Assembly (NCBI GenBank): GCA_946615525.1
Contig: CAMOHW010000037.1
Span: forward strand, 1-7,820
DNA: 7,820 nucleotides
From: an uncultured Clostridia bacterium
GTDB lineage: Bacteria > Bacillota > Clostridia > Oscillospirales > CAG-272
Direction: 5' to 3'
Shown: one piece after another, positions 1 through 6,313 of the stretch
Layout: each line of letters begins with the position of its first letter
How positions within the stretch are numbered: position 1 is the stretch's first letter
The notes under the pieces: model-generated
Databases searched by the model: none
The model's input: only the letters and a program-made list of their open reading frames with translations
Told to the model about the DNA's origin: nothing
Translations under genes and position numbers: made by a program

Positions 1-2957
1 TTGGTCTCCTTTCCGGTTCGGTCCAGGAGAATGATGTCAAAGAGGTCGTTCCCGTCTTCGGAACAGATGGCAATGTGCAAGCCATCCTCTCCAACGGTCC
101 AAACCGAAGTCAACAGCTCTTTGTTATCCTCGTAAAGTGCGGTGAGCATGGCAACAAGCGTTTCAACATCCTCACATTCTGCCAGCTCGGTAATGCGCAG
201 ATAATTCAAAAGATCAAAATCGTCTTTCTCCTCTTCTTCGTCATCATCGAGGTCATCAGACGGGTCGTCGTAGGATTGGTTGTACCATACATACACACTG
301 GTGTAGTAGCAATCTTTCCATGTTATTTCAACCCAAGGATCTCCGTAAGTGTAGTCATAGACGATCTCCACATCATTGATTGGCTCTTCCGAAGAATCAC
401 CGCTATCGTAAATGGCATAGAGCTTTCCCGCTAATTGAGCCAGCACATCCTCCTCGGTGTCATCTTCTTCTGCCTGGACTTCTCCAAAGAACTCAATACC
501 GACGATTTGCAGGTTTTCGGGGTCGTAAACATATACGCTAACAACCGCTTCTTCACCGCTGGAAGTATGTTCAACCGTTACAGTGTAGTCTCCTGCAACA
601 TTAAATCCTTCTACGGTTTCATCCTTATAGGAGATGTTGGCAATTTCAAATCCGGTAGTCGTTCCGGCATTCCACCAAAGGTTGTTTTCTTCATCAGTCA
701 TGTAAGCATCAGCGGTCAGATCGGTCTCAAACTCGGTGCGATCGGTGTTGAGCGGGATCCGGACATCGTTAAATCCAAAGGACATTTGAACATTATCGGG
801 GTCATAAAAGATGATTCCTTCAATCATTTCGATCTTCTCGGACAAGATGATGATGAAACATCCATTGCAAGGTTCAGAACTGTCAAATCCTTTGATCTCG
901 TAGTCGGTAAACTCGATCTGGTCTCCGTTTTCGTCATTGGTGTAAACAAACAACGCTTCCCGCAAATCGTCCTCGGTTGCTCCAACGGGGAGTGCGATGC
1001 TTTTTGCGCTACCGGTCAGTTCATAACCATAGCCGTATGCAAAGCGCGGATCTTGCTCATAGGAATTGTTTCCATTGCCTGCATCATCCGAAAACAGGAC
1101 GGGAAGAAAATCAAAGAAGGAAACGGGCTCGCCGTCAATTTCAAACGCATAGTAGAAGGTGAGAGCAAAGCCGGGATCATTTCCGATGCCGTTATCGTTT
1201 TCATCGTCGAGATCATCATCGAGATCATCATCGGAGCCGTCGCCGAAGTTATCGTCCGATTTTTCGTCCAAGTTATCTCCGAAATCATTGCCTATTTCAT
1301 CATTGGGAGCTACGCCAGAATCATTCGTGGTATCTTGATTGGGTTCAGCGTTTGTATCAGGCGTTGTTGCTGTTTCTACAGGATCAGCGTTTTGAGAAGT
1401 ATTTTCTGCATCTTCACCAAAACCGCCGCCCATCAATGCCATCATGATGGCCTCCATATCCAGACCGCTCAAATCCAGATAAACATACTCGTCATTAAGG
1501 ATAAACCGGGCAATGGTTTGTTGATTGTTGGAAATGGAAATGGCGATATAATCTTTTTGCTCTTCGGTCGCCGTCTTCTGGAATCCGGCAATCATGTTGG
1601 AGGGGCAAACGACCACTGTCAGTGCTGCGTTGATATCGGCTTGCGGCAATGCAAAGGGAACGGTGATCTCAATATTCTGCAAATCCAATGCTTTCAGCAG
1701 TTCGATCGGGTCGGGCAGATCCAGTTGTTCAAGTAGCGCAAGCATTTCATCCCAATCGGGCTCGGGCAATTCGATCGTATCCAGCAATGCAAATACGCTT
1801 TCAAAATCGATCGTTCCCAGCAATTTCAGAATATCAGAAGCGTCGATCTCCTCAATGGCCTGCTCAATATCAAATACTTCCTCGGGCAAAGCAAATGCAG
1901 TATCGGCGATTTTCAGGTCGGCCGAAAGAGCAACTGTTCCGCCTGTTACAACGTTTTTCAGTTGGATGTTGACCCAAGCGCCGTTTTCTTTGATGGAGAA
2001 TGCGAGAGAAATGCTATAATCTCCGCGTTTCAGGGCGCCGTCCAGTTGTTCGTCGATCTGTTCCAGGATCTCTTTATAAGAAGCAAGTTGTTCTCCCAAC
2101 TCCGTATCGCCGGAGAAGGCAGCATAAACATTGGCGGCATCAATCATTGGTATCAAAAGATTGGACGCAATTTCCGCAGAATGGATATTATCGTCAGGGT
2201 TGCTATCCATATTGCCGAAATATTGTTCGTATGTATCCAGCCCTTTGGACAAAGCAATAAAGAGTTCGTCAATGTCGAAGTCCGGAAGATCGATCATTTC
2301 TTCGGTGTCGATCTCGCTCAAAGCGGCAGTTACTTCTTCGGCGTCAAGCGCTTCTGTAAGGGATGAGAGCAGCTCCGCAACCGGAACGATTTTGCCGCAA
2401 ATATTCAGCTCACCGTTTTGATACAACACCAACGCTTTTTCGCCACCCACCAAAGCAAATTGAGCATCTTCATCCAGAATGTTCAAAATGGCTTGGGTTG
2501 CGAAAGAGAGCGGCTCGCTATCCTCTTGATAAATAAAATCCCCGGAAATGGAAAGCGAGAACGATTTGTTTCCTTCCGCTTTCAAAAGGTTGTAAAGGGG
2601 CTTCAGATCCGAGCGGATGTTGATTGTTTCCGGCTCTTGCTTTGCAGGTTCCGTTCCGGTACCTGTTCCGGTACCTGTCCCGGCACCATCTCCAGTACCT
2701 GTTCCAGTTCCGGTACCTGTTCCGGCATCATCTCCAGTACCTGTTCCAGTTCCGGTTCCGGTACCTGTCCCGGTTCCGGCGTCATCATTTCCGGTACCGG
2801 AATCGGTTCCGGGCGTGGTGTTGGTTTCGGAGTTGTTTTCGATTGGGTCATTGCCGGAAGACTTTTTTCCGCAGGCGGAAAAAACCAAGGCAAAGACCAA
2901 TACCAACAAGATGACCGAAACGATTCTTGAAGAGAAGTTTTGTTTCTTGCTTTTCAT
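1..2957 (-). CDS. Large acidic cell-surface lipoprotein with Gly-Thr linker and repeated C-terminal domains (partial, 3' end outside window)
   Basis: The frame is open from an ATG at 2957 to the left edge, giving at least 985 residues. AAGGAG lies 7 nt upstream of the ATG, which fixes the start. Residues 1-28 form a lipoprotein signal peptide: a basic N-terminus (MKSKKQNFSSR), a hydrophobic core, then FSA-C with Cys29 as the lipidated residue. Phe at -3 is an unusual lipobox choice. Residues about 50-103 are a Gly-Thr linker. Residues about 105-530 are mixed helical sequence with many leucines and LPEP/LPDP turns. Residues about 556-590 are almost all Asp, Asn and Gly. The rest looks beta-rich and repeats: YDPDNVQ at 718-724 and YDPENLQ at 811-817 end similar blocks about 93 residues apart, and the second block (GFNVAGDYTVTVEH) resembles a bacterial Ig-like domain. 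A second acidic patch follows near residue 900. I infer an exported, membrane-anchored surface protein; the specific function is unknown. It has its own promoter and sits downstream of a terminated TetR gene. Confidence 0.9.
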   Translation of the reverse strand, partial: MKSKKQNFSSRIVSVILLVLVFALVFSACGKKSSGNDPIENNSETNTTPGTDSGTGNDDAGTGTGTGTGTGTGTGDDAGTGTGTGTGTGDGAGTGTGTGTGTEPAKQEPETINIRSDLKPLYNLLKAEGNKSFSLSISGDFIYQEDSEPLSFATQAILNILDEDAQFALVGGEKALVLYQNGELNICGKIVPVAELLSSLTEALDAEEVTAALSEIDTEEMIDLPDFDIDELFIALSKGLDTYEQYFGNMDSNPDDNIHSAEIASNLLIPMIDAANVYAAFSGDTELGEQLASYKEILEQIDEQLDGALKRGDYSISLAFSIKENGAWVNIQLKNVVTGGTVALSADLKIADTAFALPEEVFDIEQAIEEIDASDILKLLGTIDFESVFALLDTIELPEPDWDEMLALLEQLDLPDPIELLKALDLQNIEITVPFALPQADINAALTVVVCPSNMIAGFQKTATEEQKDYIAISISNNQQTIARFILNDEYVYLDLSGLDMEAIMMALMGGGFGEDAENTSQNADPVETATTPDTNAEPNQDTTNDSGVAPNDEIGNDFGDNLDEKSDDNFGDGSDDDLDDDLDDENDNGIGNDPGFALTFYYAFEIDGEPVSFFDFLPVLFSDDAGNGNNSYEQDPRFAYGYGYELTGSAKSIALPVGATEDDLREALFVYTNDENGDQIEFTDYEIKGFDSSEPCNGCFIIILSEKIEMIEGIIFYDPDNVQMSFGFNDVRIPLNTDRTEFETDLTADAYMTDEENNLWWNAGTTTGFEIANISYKDETVEGFNVAGDYTVTVEHTSSGEEAVVSVYVYDPENLQIVGIEFFGEVQAEEDDTEEDVLAQLAGKLYAIYDSGDSSEEPINDVEIVYDYTYGDPWVEITWKDCYYTSVYVWYNQSYDDPSDDLDDDEEEEKDDFDLLNYLRITELAECEDVETLVAMLTALYEDNKELLTSVWTVGEDGLHIAICSEDGNDLFDIILLDRTGKET
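2655..2812 (-). repeat. Gly-Thr-rich linker repeat inside the lipoprotein gene
   Basis: The DNA is built from GGT-ACC/GGA-ACA type hexamers encoding Gly-Thr pairs, interrupted by Asp-Asp-Ala or Asp-Gly-Ala. A 42-bp unit (14 residues) occurs twice in tandem at 2689-2730 and 2731-2772 with very few differences. Such tracts usually form flexible stalks lifting a lipoprotein domain off the membrane, and their copy number can vary by slippage. The function is inferred from composition only. Confidence 0.8.
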
Positions 2958-3043
2958 TGCTTTTCTCCTTTTTTGATTGTGCGTTGAATGTTTTTTGCGA
3001 AACGGGATCGTCAAATCCGGATTAACATCATTATTCTACTTTC

Positions 3044-3072
3044 ATTATATCATTTTTTAGAGATAATTGCAA
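3044..3072 (-). promoter_or_regulatory. Promoter of the lipoprotein gene (extended -10)
   Basis: On the minus strand, TTGCAA (3072-3067) is followed after 17 bp by TATAAT (3049-3044). A TG one base before the hexamer makes an extended -10, TGATATAAT. Transcription would start near 3037, leaving an untranslated leader of about 80 nt. The promoter lies past the TetR terminator, so the lipoprotein is probably its own transcription unit. Confidence 0.75.
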
Positions 3073-3162
3073 GTGGGAATTCAAAAGTATATTGAACATG
3101 GCGATCATTGCGAGCATTTTATTAGTAGCCCGTTCTTATTTGATCAACCTGCCATTGCGGAA

Positions 3163-3213
3163 GGAATAAAAGGTTTGTGCCCGCCACTCGATTTCGGGTG
3201 GCGGGCACAAACC
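3163..3213 (-). terminator. Rho-independent terminator downstream of the TetR gene
   Basis: Perfect 16-bp arms at 3172-3187 and 3198-3213 (GGTTTGTGCCCGCCAC and its complement) extend by three more pairs, one a G-T wobble, to a four-base loop. On the minus strand the stem is followed by TTTTATTCC. No T-run follows on the plus strand, so it acts on minus-strand transcripts, about 70 bp past the TetR stop. Confidence 0.8.
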
Positions 3214-3251
3214 GCTATAAAAGGATCGGAGCTGAAAGACAGGGCAATTTT

Positions 3252-3279
3252 TCATATTTCCGTTTTGTGGGAAATATGA
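3252..3279. other. Small A/T-rich hairpin just past the TetR stop
   Basis: Arms TCATATTTCC (3252-3261) and its complement (3270-3279) form a 10-bp stem with an 8-nt loop. It has no adjoining T-run on the minus strand. It may protect the TetR mRNA 3' end or be incidental. Confidence 0.35.
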
Positions 3280-3282
3280 TGC

Positions 3283-3858
3283 TCAACTTTTATTTTTTAT
3301 TCCTTTTCCCCAGTTTCCGATAATGATATTGGTGTTTTTGCAAACCGAAACGAAAACATTTTCCACCGATTCGGTAGTGCCGTTTTGAAAATAAACGGAA
3401 AGCGCTGTAAAAACAAGCGATACCAAAAGAGATACAAAGCAATGAAATTGCCCATCATCTTTGTAGTAGAGCGAATAGAGCTTTTTTAATTGCTCTGCGT
3501 TTCGCATATGTGAATCATATAAAACGCCGATCAAGCGATTGTCTATAATGGTTTTGATGATCGTTTCGTGTTTCAGCCAGCGTTTTATGCAAAAGAGCAC
3601 TTCCTCGTTTTTGTTTTTGAAAGTCAGGGTTTCTATTGCTTTTATCGTATCGTTACGGATGAGATCGCATTCGTATGCAAGCACATCCATGACAGAATCG
3701 AATAGACGATAAAATGTGGCGCGCGAAACATAGTATTTTTCGCAAATATCTTTTACCCGTATCTTGTCAAGCGGTTTTTCCGCAAGGCATTCTTCCAAGC
3801 CCTTGCAGATCCATTCTGCCGATTTTTTTGCGCGTAAATCGTTTGGTATATGATACAT
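3283..3858 (-). CDS. TetR/AcrR-family transcriptional regulator
   Basis: A 191-residue protein of typical TetR length. The N-terminal DNA-binding domain is clear: the helix-turn-helix spans about residues 33-53, with DKIRVKDICEKYYVS followed by RATFYRLF, which matches the family pattern at the recognition helix. The C-terminal two-thirds is helical and should bind a ligand and form the dimer; I cannot say which ligand. I choose the ATG at 3858 because GGAAGGG (3871-3865) lies 6 nt upstream. An in-frame ATG at 3885 would add nine residues (MYQNTEGSK) but has no ribosome site. The gene ends at a TGA and is followed by a strong terminator. Upstream lies a diverged tandem 96-bp duplication with repeated TGATACA motifs, a likely place for autoregulation. 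The next gene downstream, the lipoprotein, is a possible target, but nothing in the sequence proves this. Confidence 0.9.
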   Translation of the reverse strand: MYHIPNDLRAKKSAEWICKGLEECLAEKPLDKIRVKDICEKYYVSRATFYRLFDSVMDVLAYECDLIRNDTIKAIETLTFKNKNEEVLFCIKRWLKHETIIKTIIDNRLIGVLYDSHMRNAEQLKKLYSLYYKDDGQFHCFVSLLVSLVFTALSVYFQNGTTESVENVFVSVCKNTNIIIGNWGKGIKNKS

Positions 3859-3877
3859 CTTGGACCCTTCCGTATTT

Positions 3878-4068
3878 TGATACATTTTCTGCGCTTTTGT
3901 TTTGTATTGAATGCAGATTTTATGGAACTATTGTATCACAAATCTTTTTATGTCACAATATGTTATTTAAAAATGATACACTTTTTGCCAATTTGTCTTA
4001 TATCATGCGCAGATTTTGTGAAACTATTGTATCATAATTTTTTATACTACAATATATCATTAAAAAAA
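3878..4068. repeat. Diverged tandem duplication of a ~96-bp unit upstream of the TetR gene
   Basis: Copy 1 is 3878-3973 and copy 2 is 3974-4068. Aligned landmarks keep a 96-bp offset: TGATACA at 3878 and 3974, GCAGATTTT at 3913 and 4009, ACTATTGTATCA at 3927 and 4023. The offset drops to 94 near the end because of a 2-bp deletion. Each unit carries TGATACA on the plus strand and the same heptamer on the minus strand 48-50 bp further on. No protein gene lies here. Confidence 0.7.
3930..3958 (-). promoter_or_regulatory. Candidate promoter of the TetR gene
   Basis: On the minus strand TTGTGA (3958-3953), a 17-bp spacer and TACAAT (3935-3930) are preceded by TG as an extended -10, TGATACAAT. The start of transcription would be near 3923, about 65 nt before the chosen ATG. 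The same TGATACAAT occurs again at 4034-4026 in the second copy of the duplicated unit, but a 2-bp deletion there leaves a poorer -35. Confidence 0.5.
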
Positions 4069-4134
4069 TATGGGAAATGAAAAAACAGAGGATATGAAAA
4101 ATGTTGAATATGCGTGTAATAAGTTCTTTGCCCA

Positions 4135-4179
4135 AAAATGAAAAAGGTTCCTCGTTTGTAGCGTAATACAAACGAGGAA
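4135..4179 (-). terminator. Rho-independent terminator, minus strand
   Basis: Arms 4148-4160 (TTCCTCGTTTGTA) and 4167-4179 are perfectly complementary (13 bp) with a 6-nt loop. On the minus strand the stem is followed by CC and a run of five T. It would stop transcripts arriving from the small recombinase gene at 4360-4695, and so shield the TetR region from the mobile segment. Confidence 0.65.
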
Positions 4180-4223
4180 GCGTGTGTGTTGCGTAGAATA
4201 TTTTGATAGAATTGTAGGCGGCC

Positions 4224-4333
4224 GGTTAAAATTTTCGCCGGGGGTGGTTAAAATTTGCGGGGGCGGTGGTTAAAATCGAAATTGCCGGTTAAAACGCGTT
4301 TTGGTGGTTAAAATCGAAAAAAGTGGTTAAAAT
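4224..4333 (+). repeat. Array of six GGTTAAAA motifs with regular 19- and 22-bp spacing
   Basis: GGTTAAAA starts at 4224, 4246, 4268, 4287, 4306 and 4325, so the steps are 22, 22, 19, 19 and 19 bp. All copies are on the same strand; five of the six continue with T, and copies 3 and 5 with TCGAA. The spacers are otherwise unlike. The array lies between the small recombinase gene and its terminator. Such phased short repeats are typical of protein-binding arrays, for example transposase sites at the ends of IS21-type elements, but no transposase is in the window. Confidence 0.75.
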
Positions 4334-4359
4334 GCGAAAACGGACGAGCGATCACGCCG

Positions 4360-4695
4360 TTATGGATTTATTTTGCGCGTGTATTCTTTGGCTTTTCGCG
4401 TCTGCACCCGGTCAAAGAGATCCTGCTCTATGATTTTCGGATAGTCTTCGGAACCCAGATAATGCGGGTTGGATAGAATATTGGAAACGGTCTGCTTGCC
4501 CCAGGCCTTTTTATTTTGCGGGGACGGGCATCCGAGACCCTCTAAAATGTCCTTGATCTCGGCAATGCTTTTGCCCTCGTCGTAGTATGCGAATATGAGT
4601 TTTACACAGCCCGCCTGTCCTTCGTGTAATACGATCTTATCGTTATAACGGTTGTATCCAAAAGCGATCCTCTTTTGCGCCGATGCCGGATTCAT
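4360..4695 (-). CDS. Small stand-alone recombinase-domain protein (serine recombinase family, no catalytic domain)
   Basis: 111 residues covering only the DNA-binding recombinase domain of large serine recombinases (Pfam Recombinase type). Recognisable blocks are RIAFGYNR (residues 9-16), the helix around VKLIFAYYDEGKSIAEI, the LGCPSPQNKKAW block, SNILSNPHYLG, and a C-terminal DYPKIIEQDLFDRVQ. The catalytic N-terminal domain with its serine is absent. GAGGTGG lies about 5 nt before the ATG, and an extended -10 (TGATATAAT) lies further upstream, so this is a complete, separately expressed small gene and not simply a fragment. From memory, clostridial genomes often carry short proteins of this kind beside full recombinase genes. 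A role as a DNA-binding accessory factor is inference; a remnant of a larger gene is the alternative. Confidence 0.8.
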   Translation of the reverse strand: MNPASAQKRIAFGYNRYNDKIVLHEGQAGCVKLIFAYYDEGKSIAEIKDILEGLGCPSPQNKKAWGKQTVSNILSNPHYLGSEDYPKIIEQDLFDRVQTRKAKEYTRKINP

Positions 4696-4725
4696 AAGTC
4701 CACCTCTTCATTTTTCTTTACACAC

Positions 4726-4734
4726 ATTATATCA
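4726..4734 (-). promoter_or_regulatory. Extended -10 promoter element of the small recombinase gene
   Basis: TGATATAAT on the minus strand (4734-4726), about 31 bp before the ATG at 4695. The -35 position (4754-4749, TAGATG) is poor. That region is instead occupied by phased ATGTCCG repeats, which suggests that an activator or repressor decides how active the promoter is. Confidence 0.55.
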
Positions 4735-4744
4735 CAAAATCGGG

Positions 4745-4774
4745 CGGACATCTACGGACATAACCGGACATTTC
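4745..4774 (-). repeat. Three direct repeats of ATGTCCG at exactly 10-bp spacing
   Basis: CGGACAT begins at 4745, 4755 and 4765 on the plus strand (ATGTCCG on the minus strand). One helical turn separates the copies, so a protein could bind them side by side on one face of the DNA. They overlap the -35 region of the small recombinase promoter. Confidence 0.6.
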
Positions 4775-4832
4775 GGGCGGTTTAGCCGCAGGGTTGCTCC
4801 CGCCTCTACGCTTTAAATAAGCAATTACAGAT

Positions 4833-4852
4833 TCTTTCCGAAAACGGAAAGA
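4833..4852. other. Short perfect hairpin in an intergenic stretch
   Basis: TCTTTCCG, a loop of AAAA, then the 8-bp complement. No T-run follows on either strand, so it is not a typical terminator. Apart from this hairpin and a GCGG/CCGC mini-hairpin near 4776-4788, I see nothing convincing between 4775 and 4925. Confidence 0.35.
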
Positions 4853-4925
4853 TAAATTCGAACGCTTTTGAAATGAACGACGCGAGGAGAACTGCCTCAT
4901 AAACTTCGAGAAACGAGCGCATTAA

Positions 4926-5045
4926 CTAGAATTTTTCGCTGAGAATCACATAATAGAGCTTAGTCATCCCCTTTGAGATTTCGGCGATATTATACTTGAT
5001 ACAATTAAACCGCCTGTAAAAATGATTAGATGTTAATTTTCCTAA
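4926..5045 (-). pseudogene. Possible C-terminal coding remnant, in frame beyond the stop of the ATPase/helicase fragment
   Basis: Directly after the TGA at 5048-5046 the same frame stays open for 39 codons to a TAG at 4928-4926. The product starts LGKLTSNHFYRR and continues RFNCIKYNIAEISKGM and TKLYYVILSEKF. Its balanced residue mix (Tyr, Lys, Ile, Glu, one Met) looks like the end of a real protein and not like random translation. It has no start or ribosome site of its own that I trust. I infer that it is the tail of a gene whose body was lost, perhaps the helicase or a neighbour in the same cargo. I do not recognise the family. Confidence 0.35.
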
Positions 5046-5051
5046 TCATTT
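5020..5051 (-). other. Hairpin overlapping the stop codon of the ATPase/helicase fragment; weak terminator candidate
   Basis: AAATGATTAG (5020-5029) pairs with 5042-5051 over 10 bp with a 12-nt loop. On the minus strand the second arm ends in T and runs into a total of five T. GC content is low, so termination would be weak. Confidence 0.35.
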
Positions 5052-6116
5052 CAAATAGATCGGAAACATCCCTTTTTGAGATATTGAAAGAACAAGGATT
5101 TTTTTTAATCCCTGATTCCACAATCTGTGCGCGATTTCGGCCGCAATTACGGTTTTCCCCAATCCAGTAGCGACGATATAAAACGCTCGCTTACCGCCTT
5201 CTTCAAACTTGACGAGGACTTTATCAGCTATGCGAAATTGTGAAAGCGCGGGGTGCTTTGGGTTGTAAATAAAAACGCAATCTATCCCGATATTATCGAA
5301 GAAACACGCTTTACTTTCACCGTTTACTTTTATATCTCCGGAGATTAATTCATAAGCGCGAACAGCAAAGGGCGGGATTGTACCGAATGAGTACTTCCCG
5401 GACAGAGAGTAGATTTCTTTTGAACGGGAAAGCAGTTCCTCTTTTGCCGAGGTCGGAGCCGGTATTTCAATTGGGGTTTGGACTGGCTTTTTGGCTTCGG
5501 GAGGCGTTTGAAGTTGAGAATCAGTTGGGGGAAAATAGACGTCAATATCATCAGTTGTGTCATCTCCAGGATTAACAACCGTTGTCTCTCCACCGCTTCG
5601 CTTACGTTGATCTTCTTCTTGCGCGGCTTTGAACCATAATTCGTCTCCTTGATATTCAGGTTTTCCACTCCGAAACTCAGCTAAGAATTGTTTGGCGGTT
5701 ACTCCGGGAACAAACAAGCACTTGGTGCCGGGATCGCATCTCCTGTAAGCGTTTGCGAGCAACGGTATTGGCGCTTCAATAGGATCAGTAAATCCTGCCG
5801 CTTTTCGAGATTTCGGCAAATATGGTCCCGCTCCGCAAACAAAATCTACCAGTTGCTGCCAAGAACGATCGGTTCGATCGAAATCATTTTTTTGATAAGT
5901 CGGAAGGAGAAAATCGACATTCAACTCACCAACTATTCTTCCGCCGACCGTGGAACCCAATTCCACGGGGTACTGGAGTTCTCTCATATTACTCCATGGA
6001 TTGTCATACGAGAAAAACGTTTTGTCTGAAATAAGTATTTTTCTACCATTGCGGACAAGATCAATACCAAAATCATTTGGATTCGAGTATCTTTGAATAC
6101 CAATCCATCCACGCAA
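5046..6116 (-). pseudogene. Truncated MORC-like (paraMORC) GHKL ATPase C-terminal half fused to SF2 helicase Walker A segment
   Basis: 356 codons from a TTG at 6116; a stop lies in frame at 6128-6126. Residues 3-81 match my memory of the C-terminal half of prokaryotic MORC-like ATPases: GWIGIQRYSNPNDFGID, RNGRKIL, GRIVGELNVDF and YQKNDFDR, with Lys76 in the family's conserved QKNDF segment. Residues about 110-160 (YRRCDPGTKCLFVPG, then PEYQGDELWF) also fit, followed by a Pro/Asp linker and a beta-rich tail to about residue 300. The N-terminal ATP-binding domain is missing. Residues about 303-350 switch to helicase sequence, with Walker A ATGLGKT at 316-322 and VIAAEIAHRLW, and then stop before any other helicase motif. 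A good promoter and an AGAGGTG ribosome site remain upstream, but the best-spaced ATG (6124) is in another frame; the TTG is 11 nt from the ribosome site. Such ATPases are known beside helicases in restriction or defence loci. I infer decayed defence cargo. Confidence 0.75.
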
Positions 6117-6163
6117 ACAGCCATTTTACACCTCTTATTAGAGCATAAAGTGTACTAAATATT

Positions 6164-6192
6164 ATTATAGCACAGTAAACTCTGTTTTTCAA
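6164..6192 (-). promoter_or_regulatory. Strong promoter upstream of the truncated ATPase gene
   Basis: TTGAAA (6192-6187), a 17-bp spacer and TATAAT (6169-6164) on the minus strand. The -35 sits inside a small palindrome, CTGTT (6182-6186) and AACAG (6191-6195), which could be an operator. The leader carries AGAGGTG just before ATG 6124. This is the best protein-gene promoter in the window, yet it drives a broken gene, so the promoter probably predates the deletion. Confidence 0.7.
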
Positions 6193-6313
6193 CAGGAATC
6201 GTCTATTTTCTTGGGAAAAAGTCTATATTTTTATACTTTTCATTCGAAAAGTTTAGATAAAACCAAAAGACGTATTATGTATTCTTATAACTGTCGAGAA
6301 GTGTTTGAGCCAG

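Noticed and set aside
75..2976. Many plus-strand open frames (for example 435-1736, 1962-2366, 2418-2930) and a minus-strand frame at 2603-2893
   Set aside because: They overlap the lipoprotein gene in other frames. Their translations are rich in Ile, Phe, Ser, Cys or simple Val-Pro repeats expected from its antisense, and they lack ribosome sites. The lipoprotein has a signal peptide, promoter and an open frame of 985 codons.
3067..3279. Plus-strand open frame of 70 codons
   Set aside because: It runs through the TetR terminator hairpin and a second hairpin, has no ribosome site, and shows no recognisable motif.
3714..4080. Two overlapping plus-strand frames (107 and 76 codons)
   Set aside because: They cover the antisense of the TetR N-terminus and the AT-rich duplicated control region; they arise from the repeats and have no ribosome site.
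4095..4142. Tiny plus-strand frame (about 15 codons, MKNVEYACNKFFAQK) near an AGAGG
   Set aside because: Too short to support, weak ribosome site, no clear promoter; it ends at the terminator hairpin, so I kept it only as a curiosity.
4806..4922. Minus-strand frame of 38 codons (MRSFLEVYEAVLLASF...)
   Set aside because: Protein-like and partly hydrophobic, but no ribosome site or promoter and no known family; could be another small remnant of the lost cargo.
5345..5668. Minus-strand frame of 107 codons and plus-strand frames over the ATPase fragment
   Set aside because: They are other-frame readings of the MORC-like ATPase fragment, which has clear family motifs.
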